The position numbers were made by a program, and so were the translations under genes. A stretch of DNA of 64,000 nucleotides from Paraburkholderia humisilvae (GTDB lineage Bacteria; Pseudomonadota; Gammaproteobacteria; Burkholderiales; Burkholderiaceae), in NCBI RefSeq assembly GCF_902859855.1, contig NZ_CADIKH010000003.1:124001-188000 (forward strand), in the 5' to 3' direction. The notes under the pieces were generated by a model that searched no databases, was not told the origin of the DNA, and saw nothing but the letters and a program-made list of their open reading frames with translations. Within the stretch, counting starts at the first letter, position 1, and each line of letters opens with the position of its first letter. Positions 25,170 to 34,706 of this stretch are shown piece after piece.

Positions 25170-26524
25170 CGTCCATCCGGCGCCGGCTGCTCGGATGGCT
25201 GATTTTCGGTTTCGGTGCGGCATCGGCGGCGGCGTCGTATGGCATCTTTCACACAGCGCGCAAGGAAGCCGGCGAGCTCTTCGACTATGAACTGCGCACC
25301 GTCGCGCTGTCTTTGCCGTCGAACCTGCAAGCGACGATGACCGCGCAGCAGTCGGACACCATGCTTGGCGACATCGCCGACGATCTAATCGTCATCGATA
25401 TCTGGGACACCTCCGGCAAGCTCATCTATCACTCGCAACGCGCACAAACGCTCGACCGCCACCCGCCCGGGCTGCGCACCATTGAAGACGATGAGGTCCA
25501 CTGGCGCGTCTTCGGCGTGCAACAGCCGACCCGTTTCGTGCAAGTTGCACAACCGCTTTCGGTGCGCAACGATCTCGCGCTGACCCTCGCTCTGCACACG
25601 CTGTGGCCGGTCGCGCTGATGGTGCCCATGGCGATCATGATCGTGCTGTTCGTCGTCACGCGCGGACTTGGGCCGATCGGCGGGCTATCGCGTTCGCTCG
25701 GGAGCCGCTCGCTCGACTCGCTCGAACCGTTGCCGGTCGATGCGCGCACACCCGTCGAAGTGCGGCCGCTCGTCGTCGCATTGAACGATCTGCTAAAGCG
25801 CCTGCATGTCGCATCGCAAGCACAACGCATGTTTGTTTCGGATGCCGCGCACGAATTGCGTTCGCCCCTGGCCGCGCTGCAGTTGCAATTACAGGCAGCT
25901 GCGCGCGACGGCACATTGACGGGCTCGGAAGCGACACTTGAACGCATTCAGGGGCGCCTCAAGCGGCTTATTCATCTGGTCCAGCAATTGCTGACACTCG
26001 CGCGCGAAGATGCGGCCACTTCGACGCCGATGGCGCCCGTCAGCATGCGGCGCGTCGGCGAGCAGGTGGTCAGCGAGTTCTCGCTGCTCGCGGAAGCGAA
26101 GCATATCGACCTCGGGCTCGAAATAAACGCGGCACTTGGCGCGACAGACCCGTATGTCGCGCTGACCGATCCACACGCGCTCTTTCAGCTGCTGTCGACG
26201 CTAATCGATAACGCGATCCGCTACACACCCGAAGGCGGCACGGTCGACCTGCTGCTCGAGCGCGCCGACGGCCGCATCGGCATCGAAGTGCGCGATACAG
26301 GCCCCGGCATTCCGGACGATGAGTTCGAACGCGTATTCGACCGTTTCTATCGAGGCTCCGGCACCCACGTGCAAGGCAGCGGTCTCGGCCTCGCGATCGC
26401 CGCGCGAATCGCAAAGCGGCTGGGCGTCGTATTGAACCTGCGCAACCGTATCGGTGCATGCGGTCTGTCGGCGCGCATCGACGGCTTCACGCCGACCAAC
26501 ACGCAGCGGATGACAGGAAGCTAG
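25166..26524 (+). CDS. Two-component sensor histidine kinase (QseC/TctE-like)
   Basis: A 452-residue inner-membrane kinase: one helix near 8-28, a periplasmic sensor of about 120 residues, a second helix near 148-168, a HAMP-like linker, HisKA with the phospho-histidine in SDAAHELRSPLAAL near 229, and a HATPase domain (NAIRYTPEGG, DTGPGIPDDE, GSGLGLAIA). It phosphorylates the regulator encoded directly upstream. The signal is unknown; the TctE/QseC type is often linked to tricarboxylates, metals or stress. Confidence 0.93.
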   Translation: MTSIRRRLLGWLIFGFGAASAAASYGIFHTARKEAGELFDYELRTVALSLPSNLQATMTAQQSDTMLGDIADDLIVIDIWDTSGKLIYHSQRAQTLDRHPPGLRTIEDDEVHWRVFGVQQPTRFVQVAQPLSVRNDLALTLALHTLWPVALMVPMAIMIVLFVVTRGLGPIGGLSRSLGSRSLDSLEPLPVDARTPVEVRPLVVALNDLLKRLHVASQAQRMFVSDAAHELRSPLAALQLQLQAAARDGTLTGSEATLERIQGRLKRLIHLVQQLLTLAREDAATSTPMAPVSMRRVGEQVVSEFSLLAEAKHIDLGLEINAALGATDPYVALTDPHALFQLLSTLIDNAIRYTPEGGTVDLLLERADGRIGIEVRDTGPGIPDDEFERVFDRFYRGSGTHVQGSGLGLAIAARIAKRLGVVLNLRNRIGACGLSARIDGFTPTNTQRMTGS

Positions 26525-26570
26525 TCCACGCACGGCAACTGCACCGCTACCGCGTCGCGCCGTTTGCGTA

Positions 26571-27593
26571 TCAAGGCTCGGCTTTATCCTTGTCCTTTTC
26601 AAGCTGCAAATACAGGTGCTCGACGTTCTGCGGCTGCGCGACGCGATACAGCTTATCGTGGCGAAACGCCGGCAGTTGCACGTCGTGCATCGCCTCCGTC
26701 AGTCCGCTGCCGGCCGTGAATGCATGGCGCACCGCCGCATCGAGCTCGCGCAGATACTGCGCAAGCCGGTCGAGATCAGCCGGCTTCGCCAGCAGCCCGA
26801 ACGCGGGCACGATCGCGTTCGCGTCGAGCGCTTTCAGCTTGTCAAGCGCGTCGAGCCAGCCCGGAATATCCTCATTGCGGAACTCGGGAATGCGCCCGAC
26901 GCTGACGAGCCCGCCGGCAAACAGCACCCCGGTCTTCGGGTCCAGCACCGCGAGGTCGCCCGGCGTGCTGGCGGGCCCGAAAACCAGCAGGCGAAGCGAT
27001 CGGCCACCGCTTTCGATTGGTGTCGTTGCGTCGACAGTACGATCCGGCACGGTCACACGCGAGCCGCCCATGTCATCGTCGCCGAGGGTGCGAATCAGAT
27101 TCTTCAGGCAAATTGCACAACGCTCGCGAATCAGCTCAGCGGTACGGCGCTGCGCGAGAATCGGCACGCCCTGGTCGTGAAACGCCGACGCGCCGAATAC
27201 GAACTCCGGACCTTGATGGGTAATCACGACCAGTTCGACCGGCAACGATGTGACGTGGCGGATTGCTTCGAGCATCGCGCGGCCGTAGCGGTACGACGAG
27301 CCGGTGTCGATCACCGTCACGCCGCTCGTCCCGACGATAAAGCCGTTGTTCGCGACAACGCCATGATTAGCCGGCGCGACCGCGTCGCCGCTGCCGAACA
27401 TCACGTAGACGCCCGGTGCGATTTCGCTCGGCACCGGCGCGCGGAATGGCGTGTCAGCGGGCGGCGCATCTTGCGCAGCAGCCACCGACGCGACCAGAAT
27501 CGCCGCACCGGCAAACAGCGCAACCGGTGCCGCGCATACGGCGCCCACCCAGCGCGCGCGTCGGCGCGGCCCATCTCGCATCGCCTGCGTCAC
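26571..27593 (-). CDS. MBL-fold protein of the quinoprotein relay type with lost metal ligands
   Basis: A 340-residue exported protein (hydrophobic signal about residues 18-40, ending AAAQDA) with a metallo-beta-lactamase fold: NNGFIVGTSGVTVIDTGSSYR near 82-100 and the expected core strands. Every usual metal site is changed. HxHxDH is replaced by THQGPEF near 124, the HTPGD histidine by ASTPGD, the FAGD aspartate by FAGG, and VPGHG by VPAFG. It is therefore probably a non-catalytic relative of the intact protein at 28493-29491. It is the last gene of the xoxF operon, overlapping the SoxYZ-like gene by four bases. Confidence 0.85.
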   Translation of the reverse strand: MTQAMRDGPRRRARWVGAVCAAPVALFAGAAILVASVAAAQDAPPADTPFRAPVPSEIAPGVYVMFGSGDAVAPANHGVVANNGFIVGTSGVTVIDTGSSYRYGRAMLEAIRHVTSLPVELVVITHQGPEFVFGASAFHDQGVPILAQRRTAELIRERCAICLKNLIRTLGDDDMGGSRVTVPDRTVDATTPIESGGRSLRLLVFGPASTPGDLAVLDPKTGVLFAGGLVSVGRIPEFRNEDIPGWLDALDKLKALDANAIVPAFGLLAKPADLDRLAQYLRELDAAVRHAFTAGSGLTEAMHDVQLPAFRHDKLYRVAQPQNVEHLYLQLEKDKDKAEP

Positions 27594-28456
27594 AGCTTCG
27601 ACGACGCGTTCTGTTGCGCGCCGGCTTGCGGGCTAACCGCAACCGCCGCATTGAACTGCTTGCTCTTCGAATCCTCGACATGCGCCTTTAATTCACCGTC
27701 GCCACGCGGCACGAACCAGAAGCGGAAGTTCGGATTCTCGCTGATCGAAAAATTGACATCGGCGATCATCACCGGCTTGTCGCCATAGCTGACCGTCACC
27801 TTGCGCACGAAATAAGCGGTCGAGTAGTTGCGCGTGACCTGATTCATCGCCATTCCGGTGCGATTCGGATGCCTGATCATCAGCTGCGCGAGTTGCGGCT
27901 TGCCGGCTACCGTCTGCCCTTGCAGCGTGAGCCGCACGAGGCCGGCGTTCGCTTCGGCCGCGGCATCGTCCTTGCCCGCCGGCGCCGAACAGCCACCCGA
28001 CGCCTTCACGAAACGCACCGAGCTGTATAGCTTGCCGTCGTTCGTTTCGGCGATCACCCGCATAAACGTGTAGTCCTCGACCCGCACGCGCGTTTCGATC
28101 GTCGCAAAGCCTGAATCCGGCGTGAATTCGAACGAGCCCGCATACGGTTCCGGATTCTCGTCGATAAACAGGTAGACCTTCCTGATGTAGCGCGCGGGCG
28201 TCTGCGGAAACTGCGCGGCGATCGCGATCGGCACGACCGCGCCGTCCGCCGCCCGCGCGGGCGCGTCGAGCTTGATCACCGCATCCGCGTGCGGATTGAT
28301 TGCGCGACCCTTGAACGTGCCGTCCCTGAAATCGACCCAGCGGGCGGGCGTATCCGGGTTGTCTTCCGGATGCTCGTCCGCGTAGGCGGCGCCGACGGTC
28401 AGCGTCGCGGTCACGACAAGAAAACCGGTCCACGCGGTTTTCGCGATCCTGTTCAT
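27590..28456 (-). CDS. Quinoprotein dehydrogenase-associated SoxYZ-like carrier
   Basis: A 288-residue exported protein (signal about 1-27, ending AAYADE) that fuses a SoxY-like N-terminal half to a SoxZ-like C-terminal half. The junction holds a cysteine in KASGGCSAPAG near 157, recalling the substrate-carrying GGC motif of SoxY. Families of this type accompany PQQ alcohol dehydrogenases, not thiosulfate oxidation genes, and their job is unproven. The ATG at 28456 has GGAGG eight bases upstream. It sits between two MBL-fold proteins in the operon. Confidence 0.85.
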   Translation of the reverse strand: MNRIAKTAWTGFLVVTATLTVGAAYADEHPEDNPDTPARWVDFRDGTFKGRAINPHADAVIKLDAPARAADGAVVPIAIAAQFPQTPARYIRKVYLFIDENPEPYAGSFEFTPDSGFATIETRVRVEDYTFMRVIAETNDGKLYSSVRFVKASGGCSAPAGKDDAAAEANAGLVRLTLQGQTVAGKPQLAQLMIRHPNRTGMAMNQVTRNYSTAYFVRKVTVSYGDKPVMIADVNFSISENPNFRFWFVPRGDGELKAHVEDSKSKQFNAAVAVSPQAGAQQNASSKL

Positions 28457-28492
28457 CTCACGTCCCTCCATCCTGCGGCGGAGCCCGTACGT

Positions 28493-29491
28493 TTACTGCT
28501 CCCACTCAAGCTCCGCATACGCGGCCGTCACATTGCGGCGATGATAGATATCGAACAGCCGCCATTTGCCGCGCTCGTCCAGGCCGATCGTATCGACTGC
28601 CTGTTGCATCGTCTGCCCTTGCCTAAGCGCCGCGCGCACGTCGTGCACGAGGCGCGCGAGGTAGGCCTGCTCCGCGGCAAGCGCCCGTTGCCACGGTACA
28701 TCCAGCGGGCCGTGGCCAGGCACGATGCGGCGCGGATTCATTGCACGAATCGCCGCGATATCGTCGAGCCAGCCGAGCGCGCTGCCGTCGATCACCGGAA
28801 TGCACTGGACGAACAGCAGGTCCCCCGCGATCAGCGTGCCGCTAGCTTCATCGTAGACGGTCAGATCGTTGTTCGTATGGGCGGTTTTCCATGTCTGCAG
28901 GCGCAGCACGCGGTGACCCAGATCCAGCGTCATGCTGCCGGACACCGTCAGCGTCGGCGGCACAATCACGCTGCCGTCGGCCAGCGCGCCCAGTTCGCGC
29001 TTGAGCACCCGCATATAGCTCTCTTCGTGCGACGCCTCGGCTTCGGCCAGCGTCGCGCTGCCGACGAATTGCGGATAATCGGCCGCAAACGCGACATTGC
29101 CGAAGATATGGTCCGGATGCATGTGCGTATTGATCACATAACAGACTGGCAACGGCGTCACCGTGCGAATCGCCGCGCGTAGCGCCCGCCCTTCAGCCGC
29201 AGTGCCGCCGGTGTCGATCACCGCGACACACCGTGAACCGACAATAAAACCGATGTTCGCGATATCGCCGCCGTTCGCGCGCGTCGCGACGTCATCCTGG
29301 CCGCGATGCATGTAAAGACCCGGCTCCAGCTGCACGACCGGCAGCGGCTGCGCGGCGTCCTGCGGCGCGGCCGCGCAGTGCAGCGGCAACGCAAAACACG
29401 CGTAACACGAGAGCGCTCCCACCATCCTCAACCAACCACGCCCGCGCGACGCCACCTCCGCGTCGCCTTCCTTCATACGGATACCGCGCAT
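28493..29491 (-). CDS. Quinoprotein relay system zinc metallohydrolase (MBL fold, intact site)
   Basis: A 332-residue exported protein with a hydrophobic signal near 20-41. The complete zinc motif HMHPDH lies near 123, followed by the later ligands in KTAHTNND, IAGDLL and VPGHGP. Such hydrolases are found next to PQQ-dependent dehydrogenases with SoxYZ-like carriers, hence the relay name, but no reaction has been shown. The ATG at 29491 overlaps the LysR gene stop (TAATG); an ATG at 29476 is also possible. Confidence 0.86.
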   Translation of the reverse strand: MRGIRMKEGDAEVASRGRGWLRMVGALSCYACFALPLHCAAAPQDAAQPLPVVQLEPGLYMHRGQDDVATRANGGDIANIGFIVGSRCVAVIDTGGTAAEGRALRAAIRTVTPLPVCYVINTHMHPDHIFGNVAFAADYPQFVGSATLAEAEASHEESYMRVLKRELGALADGSVIVPPTLTVSGSMTLDLGHRVLRLQTWKTAHTNNDLTVYDEASGTLIAGDLLFVQCIPVIDGSALGWLDDIAAIRAMNPRRIVPGHGPLDVPWQRALAAEQAYLARLVHDVRAALRQGQTMQQAVDTIGLDERGKWRLFDIYHRRNVTAAYAELEWEQ

Positions 29492-30516
29492 TACCGGGCC
29501 ACCGTCCGATCCGTCGCGCCGTCGCCGCCGTGTTTTGTAGCAGCGGCAGCCGCCGCACGCCGCGCGGCCGCCGACGACGGCTGCGGCAGGAACTCAGCAT
29601 ATTCGCGTTCGAGATACGGTTGCGCATGTTCGAGCATGAAACGCCGGAACGCGACGCAGGTCGGTGACAGCTGCTTCGACGTCAGATGCACAATCTGCCA
29701 GGTCCGCTCGAGTGGCGTGCCGTTGACGTCGAGCACCGCCAGCGCACCCGCCCGCAATTCAAACGGCAGCGTGTGCAGCGACAGCAGGCTCACACCCATG
29801 CCGGCCATCACCGCCTGCTTGATCGTCTCGTTGCTGCCGAGCGTCACGCAGCGCGCCGGCGTGAACAGGTGCTGGCGGAACATATGCTCGACCACCGCGC
29901 GCGTGCCCGAACCCGGCTCGCGCAACAGGAACGTATCGCCGGCGAGCTCTTGCAGATCGAAGCGCCGCGCGTCGCGCAGCGGATGATTCAACGGCGCGAT
30001 GATCACATGCGGGTGCCGCGCGAGCGGCTCGGCGGTGGTGCCGAGCTCGGGCGGCGGTCGGCCCATGATCGCGAGATCGGTCGCGTTATCCTGCAGCAGA
30101 CGCAGCAGCGTCTCGCGATTGCCGACCGAAAAATGCACATCCACCTTCGGAAACTGCTGCGAATAAAGCGCGAGCAGCTTCGGTGCGAAATAGGTTGCCG
30201 AACTGACGATGCTGACCGCGATCGTGCCACTGTCCGCTTGCGCAAGCGACGTCATCGTGTCTTCGATATCCTTGATTTCGCCGAGGATGCGGCTCGCGTG
30301 ATGCGACAGGCGCTCGCCCGCTTCGGTCAGCGCAAGCCGCCGCGACAGGCGCTCGAACAGCGGCAGGCCGAGCGCGTCTTCGAGCTGGCGAATCTGCATC
30401 GACACCGCGGGCTGCGACAGATGAAGCTCTTCGGCCGCGCGCGCAAAACTCGGCAAACGGCTCGCGACCACGAAGATTTGCAGTTGTCGTAGCGTCAGCG
30501 CCCGGATCAGGTTCAC
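29491..30516 (-). CDS. LysR family transcriptional regulator within the xoxF operon
   Basis: A 341-residue LysR protein. The N-terminal winged helix (about 5-65) has LPSFARAAEELHLSQPAVSM, followed by a linker helix and a LysR substrate-binding domain (about 95-300; IKQAVMAGMGVSLLS). The C-terminus carries an extra Ala/Arg-rich tail. The CbbR-like sequence recalls regulators of one-carbon or carbon-fixation genes. It is co-directional with, and seven bases from, the preceding gene, so it is probably made with the xoxF operon it may control. Confidence 0.9.
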   Translation of the reverse strand: MNLIRALTLRQLQIFVVASRLPSFARAAEELHLSQPAVSMQIRQLEDALGLPLFERLSRRLALTEAGERLSHHASRILGEIKDIEDTMTSLAQADSGTIAVSIVSSATYFAPKLLALYSQQFPKVDVHFSVGNRETLLRLLQDNATDLAIMGRPPPELGTTAEPLARHPHVIIAPLNHPLRDARRFDLQELAGDTFLLREPGSGTRAVVEHMFRQHLFTPARCVTLGSNETIKQAVMAGMGVSLLSLHTLPFELRAGALAVLDVNGTPLERTWQIVHLTSKQLSPTCVAFRRFMLEHAQPYLEREYAEFLPQPSSAAARRAAAAAATKHGGDGATDRTVAR

Positions 30517-30523
30517 GCTGTCC

Positions 30524-31351
30524 TCAGCGACTCGCGCGCGGCGCGTTCGGCAGCGCCGGCGCCGGCTTGCCTTGAGCCGGCGGCAGCTTGCGCACCGCGG
30601 CCTGGAACGCGAGCGTTTCAGTCAGCCGGGGGTGCGCGAAATCGTTGTTCTCGCCGGGCACTTCGGTGCGAATCAGCGAGACGCCGCCCGGCACGTCGTC
30701 GGCGAACACGAACGTATAGCGCTTGGCGATGTAGTCCGGAAACCGCTGCGCGTTCGGGTCGTTCAGATAGGGCTGGATCTCGATCTTGCGCGCCTTCACC
30801 GTCTTGCCGTTCGCATTGCTCGTGACCGGCGTGATCGGCGGGTTCGCCGCGAGCGCAAGCCGCACGCGCTTCTGGAAGTAGCGCCGCTGGCCGCCGGTCA
30901 ACTGCTCCATTTCGGCGATATCGTGCTCGAGGAAATACACGATCACCGGGTTACACGGCAAACCACCGGACGGCACCGCGACCTTGCCGTTACGATCGCT
31001 GACGCTCGCGTCGGCAGCCGAGTTGTTCGGGCTTTGCACGAGCACGCGGATCGTGTCGCTGACCTTTTCCGGCGGATGCGACAGGATCATCGAATAGTCG
31101 AGTTCGGTCTGCGCCGCGACGCCCTGCAAATGCGGCGTCAGGAACAACAGGCGCTCGGCGGGCGCGATATCGCTCGACGCATCGGACGCCGGTGACGCGG
31201 CGGACGCCGCAGGCGCAGCCGCATACGCGGCCGGCCATACGGCGAGCGCCGCAAACAGGCTGCCTGCCAGACACCACGTCTTACGGCGCATCGGACACAT
31301 CGGGCGCGACAGGGCGCCGCGCGGCGCTAACGTCGCCAGCCTGTTCATCAT
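30524..31351 (-). CDS. Uncharacterised exported protein of the xoxF operon
   Basis: A 275-residue protein beginning at the ATG at 31351, which overlaps the xoxJ stop by four bases. A signal segment lies near 25-45 (ending AYAAAP), followed by an Ala/Ser-rich linker and a folded region with paired cues such as PCNPVIVYFLEHDIAEMEQL near 138-157. I find no known domain or catalytic motif. The one cysteine of the mature part is in GGLPCNP. Gene position argues for a role in XoxF maturation or electron transfer, but this is inference. Confidence 0.75.
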   Translation of the reverse strand: MMNRLATLAPRGALSRPMCPMRRKTWCLAGSLFAALAVWPAAYAAAPAASAASPASDASSDIAPAERLLFLTPHLQGVAAQTELDYSMILSHPPEKVSDTIRVLVQSPNNSAADASVSDRNGKVAVPSGGLPCNPVIVYFLEHDIAEMEQLTGGQRRYFQKRVRLALAANPPITPVTSNANGKTVKARKIEIQPYLNDPNAQRFPDYIAKRYTFVFADDVPGGVSLIRTEVPGENNDFAHPRLTETLAFQAAVRKLPPAQGKPAPALPNAPRASR

Positions 31352-32256
31352 TGCGGCGCATTCGTCGCGACAGGCGCGCTCGCCAGCGGCAGCAGCGGCA
31401 CGTCGTAGCTGGTGAGAATCGTATTGATCTTGTCCTGATGGGTCGCAATCCACTGGTCGACCTTGTCGTGCCACGCCTTTTCGCCGTAGCGCGTGCCCAT
31501 CGCGATCTCGTAGTCGAAGCGGATGCCCTGCTGCGGCGGGAACGGGACGAGCTTCACCTGATTGCCCGCGAGCTTCGCGAAGTAACCGGCAATCGGCCCC
31601 CACACGAACACGACATCGACGTTGCCCTGTCTTAGGTCATGCTGGATCATCTCACCCGGAAACGCCTGCGGGTCACCGCTTTGCGCCTGATACGACACCG
31701 CCTGGTCGATCAGGTTGTTCGCCAGCAGCCAGTCCACCGCGGGCGTCTGCGCGAAAATGCCGAGGCGCAGTTTCTTCAGCTGATCGGGCGGCAGCTTCAA
31801 CAGGTCGTTCGGCGTGTTGATATTCGCGAACTCAGGCTTCTTGACGAACACCATCGCGTAGGTGGAATGCAGATATGAGCGCGTCGTCGACGTCATGTCG
31901 TAGCCGTGCGGCACGCCGATAACCAGATCGCACTTGAAGCGCTCGGTATTGGGTTCCTTTTCGCGCAACGTATGGCGTATAAATCCCATGCGCTGCGGAA
32001 AGTAGGTGTATTCGACCTTGTAGCCGAAATCGCTCGCCATCGCGGCCGCGATCTTGTTCTCATAGCCTTCGCCCTTGTCGTTCGACAACGGCAGGTTGTT
32101 CGGGTCCGCGCATACGCGCAGCACGTTATCGGCGCCGTCGTTGTTCGGTAGCGACGGCGCGCCCTGCGCATGCGCAAATGGCACCGCGCAGCCGGCACAC
32201 GATAGCGCGAGCGCGGCGCGCACGATGAAGGCGAATCTTGTTTTGCGAGCGGACAT
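31348..32256 (-). CDS. xoxJ: XoxJ-type periplasmic binding protein (quinoprotein-associated)
   Basis: A 302-residue exported protein of the bacterial solute-binding family 3 fold: signal about 1-31 (ending AHAQ), then LRVCADPNNLPLSNDKGEG near 48 and MTSTTRSYLHSTYAMVF near 124. This is the quinoprotein dehydrogenase-associated group, which lacks a cognate ABC permease and is thought to help PQQ loading or activation of the methanol dehydrogenase. I start at the ATG at 32256 with GGAG six bases upstream. It lies between the cytochrome gene and the unknown protein in the operon. Confidence 0.9.
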   Translation of the reverse strand: MSARKTRFAFIVRAALALSCAGCAVPFAHAQGAPSLPNNDGADNVLRVCADPNNLPLSNDKGEGYENKIAAAMASDFGYKVEYTYFPQRMGFIRHTLREKEPNTERFKCDLVIGVPHGYDMTSTTRSYLHSTYAMVFVKKPEFANINTPNDLLKLPPDQLKKLRLGIFAQTPAVDWLLANNLIDQAVSYQAQSGDPQAFPGEMIQHDLRQGNVDVVFVWGPIAGYFAKLAGNQVKLVPFPPQQGIRFDYEIAMGTRYGEKAWHDKVDQWIATHQDKINTILTSYDVPLLPLASAPVATNAPQ

Positions 32257-32320
32257 GGCAATCTCCGGAACGGGAAACATCGGGTAAACCGATAAGGCCG
32301 ACGGGGTGGTCCGCATCAGG

Positions 32321-32734
32321 TCATTTGTCGATCGGTTGCAGATCGCCCGGATTGATCTTGCCGTCGGAACGCCCCTTTAGATACGAATAAAGGTTTTCCC
32401 AATTCTTTTGCATCATCTGGCTCGAACTGAAGTCGGGCATACCCTTGTCGATGCGTCCGCCGAATACGGTGCGATGGAATTCGTTCTTGTCGATCGTCTT
32501 GAATGCGTCGATCAGCGAAGGGCCGACGAGGCCTTCCTGTTTCGCGCCGTGGCAGCGTTCGCAGGCTAGCGCGCGCCACGTTTTCCATCCCATGTACGTA
32601 TCGTTGTCGACCTTGTTGCCGTCAACGACCTTGTACGCAACCGGTTTCATCTGCGTGACATTGGTCTGTGCATAAGCAACTGGCCACGCGAGTACAGCCA
32701 CTGCAAAAGGCAACACCATCAAACGGCCTTTCAT
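32321..32734 (-). CDS. xoxG: XoxG-type c-type cytochrome, electron acceptor of XoxF
   Basis: A 137-residue periplasmic cytochrome: signal about 1-21 (ending VAYAQ), haem motif CERCH near 57 and the likely methionine ligand in KGMPDFSSSQMM near 100. Its place directly after xoxF identifies it as the probable electron acceptor that passes electrons from methanol oxidation to the respiratory chain. The ATG at 32734 is preceded by GGAG; the open frame to 32848 adds non-family residues. Confidence 0.87.
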   Translation of the reverse strand: MKGRLMVLPFAVAVLAWPVAYAQTNVTQMKPVAYKVVDGNKVDNDTYMGWKTWRALACERCHGAKQEGLVGPSLIDAFKTIDKNEFHRTVFGGRIDKGMPDFSSSQMMQKNWENLYSYLKGRSDGKINPGDLQPIDK

Positions 32735-32897
32735 GCGTTCGTCTCCATCCACTTTTTGATTCCGCTTGGGACTCGAATAATCGGCTCGACGCGTCGGAAC
32801 GTGCATGCCGTGTACCACCGCAACGCGGCATACACACTTCCGACACATCGCATCACCACTCTCAGCGCAAGCTGATGTTCACGTCACGCAACCCGCT

Positions 32898-34706
32898 TCA
32901 GCTCGGAATCGCGAAGATGAACAGCGTGCCGCCGAGTGCCGTGTACTTCGCGAGTTCACGATAGCCGCCCACCGCGCCGAGGCCTTCGGTCGACTTCTGC
33001 AGGCCCGCTGCCATGCCGATGCCGGCCCAGCCGCCGATGCCCGAATACACGCCGACAAACTGCTTGCCGTTGTACTCGTACGTGAACACGTTGCCGATGA
33101 TCCCGGACGGCGTCTTGAACTTCCAGAGTTCCTTGCCGTCGCTGATCCGCACTGCCTTGATGTAGCCTTCGAGCGTGCCGTAGAACGCGATGCCGCCGGC
33201 CGTTGCGAGCGCGCCGGACCACACCGAGAACTTCTCGGGCTTCGACCAGACAATCTTGCCCTTCGACGCGTCCCACGCGATGAAATTGCCCATCGCGCCG
33301 TTCTCGTTCGGACCCGGGAACATCGACAGCGTCGCGCCGACATACGGTTGACCCGACACGTAATCGACGTCAAACGGCTCGTAGTCCATGCACACGTGAT
33401 TGGTCGGCACGAGGAACAGGTTCGTGTTCGGATCGAACGACGCGGGCTGCTCGTCCTTCGAACCCAGTGCCGCCGGGCAGATGCCCTTCACGTTGTGATC
33501 GGGGCCGGCCTTTTGCGTCGAGTAGCTCGCGTTGCGGATCGGCAGACCGCTCTTCAGGTCGACGCTTTCCGCCCAGTTCACCGCCGGGTCGAACTTGCTC
33601 GCGACCAGCAGCTGGCCGGTTTCGCGATTGAGCGTATACCCGAAGCCATTGCGGTCGAAGTGCACGATTGCCGGCACCTTCTTGCCGTTGATCGTCAGGT
33701 CGGCGAGGATCATCTCGTTCACGCCGTCGTAGTCCCACTCATCGTGCGGGGTCATCTGATACACCCACTTCGCCTTGCCGGTGTTCAGGTCACGCGCGAA
33801 GATCGACATCGACCACTTGTTGTCGCCAGGACGTTGCGACGGGTTCCATGTGCCCGGGTTGCCGGTGCCGTAGTAGACAAGGTTCAGCTTCGGGTCCCAC
33901 GCATACCAGCCCCACGTGGTGCCGCCGCCGAGTTTCCACTGATCGCCCTTCCAGCTCTTGGTCGACGAATCCGCACCGACCGGCTGCATCTTGCCGTCCG
34001 CATACGTCATGGTCGAATTCGGATCGAGCAGCATCTCGTTGTCAGGGCCTGTGCTATAGGCTTTCCAGACCTCCTTGCCGGTCTTGATGTCGTAAGCGAC
34101 GAGGCGCCCGCGCACGCCGAATTCACCACCCGAAATGCCGGTGAGCACCTTGTCGCCGAACACGTGCGGCGCGTTGGTGTTGGTTTCACCCGCCTTCGGA
34201 TCGCCGTTCTTCGCGGTCCACACGACGTCGCCGGTCTTCGCATTCAACGCGACGAGCGTCGTATCCGCCTGCTGCAGGAAGATCTTGCCGTCGCCATACG
34301 CGAGCCCGCGGTTCACCGTGTCACAGCACATCACGGAAATGACCTGCGAGTCCTGCTTGGGTTCGTACTGCCAGAGGAAAGTCTGATCCTTCAGGTTGAC
34401 CGCGATCACCTTGTTCGGGAACGGCGAATGGATGTACATCGTGTCGCCGATCACGAGCGGGGAGCCTTCGTGACCACGCAGCACGCCGGTCGACATCGTC
34501 CACGCGACCTGCAGCTTGCCTACGTTATTTGCATTGATCTGCTTGAGCGGGCTATAGCGGTGATTGTCATAACCGCCGGACTGCGATGCCCAGTTGGATG
34601 GGTTCTTGAGCAGCGAATCGAGCTGCGGATCGGCGTTTGCGAAGAAAGAACTCAGCGCCGTTACCGCAGTCACCGCCAGTCCCAGAACCAGGGTGCGTAC
34701 GTTCAT
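32898..34706 (-). CDS. xoxF: Lanthanide-dependent PQQ methanol dehydrogenase XoxF
   Basis: A 602-residue periplasmic quinoprotein with signal about 1-24 (ending NADP). It is an eight-bladed propeller with several W-motifs, the adjacent cysteine pair in [10 protein letters not shown] near 126 and the catalytic region [13 protein letters not shown] near 320. The aspartate two residues after the catalytic one (DYD) replaces the alanine of calcium-type MxaF and marks lanthanide use. GGAGGAGA precedes the ATG at 34706. It oxidises methanol, and possibly formaldehyde, in the periplasm; the H4MPT genes on the other side take up the formaldehyde. Confidence 0.94.
   Translation of the reverse strand: MNVRTLVLGLAVTAVTALSSFFANADPQLDSLLKNPSNWASQSGGYDNHRYSPLKQINANNVGKLQVAWTMSTGVLRGHEGSPLVIGDTMYIHSPFPNKVIAVNLKDQTFLWQYEPKQDSQVISVMCCDTVNRGLAYGDGKIFLQQADTTLVALNAKTGDVVWTAKNGDPKAGETNTNAPHVFGDKVLTGISGGEFGVRGRLVAYDIKTGKEVWKAYSTGPDNEMLLDPNSTMTYADGKMQPVGADSSTKSWKGDQWKLGGGTTWGWYAWDPKLNLVYYGTGNPGTWNPSQRPGDNKWSMSIFARDLNTGKAKWVYQMTPHDEWDYDGVNEMILADLTINGKKVPAIVHFDRNGFGYTLNRETGQLLVASKFDPAVNWAESVDLKSGLPIRNASYSTQKAGPDHNVKGICPAALGSKDEQPASFDPNTNLFLVPTNHVCMDYEPFDVDYVSGQPYVGATLSMFPGPNENGAMGNFIAWDASKGKIVWSKPEKFSVWSGALATAGGIAFYGTLEGYIKAVRISDGKELWKFKTPSGIIGNVFTYEYNGKQFVGVYSGIGGWAGIGMAAGLQKSTEGLGAVGGYRELAKYTALGGTLFIFAIPS

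Noticed and set aside
26571..27593. Calling the last xoxF-operon gene an active metallo-hydrolase
   Set aside because: All zinc-ligand motifs are substituted, so an enzyme call would not be supported.
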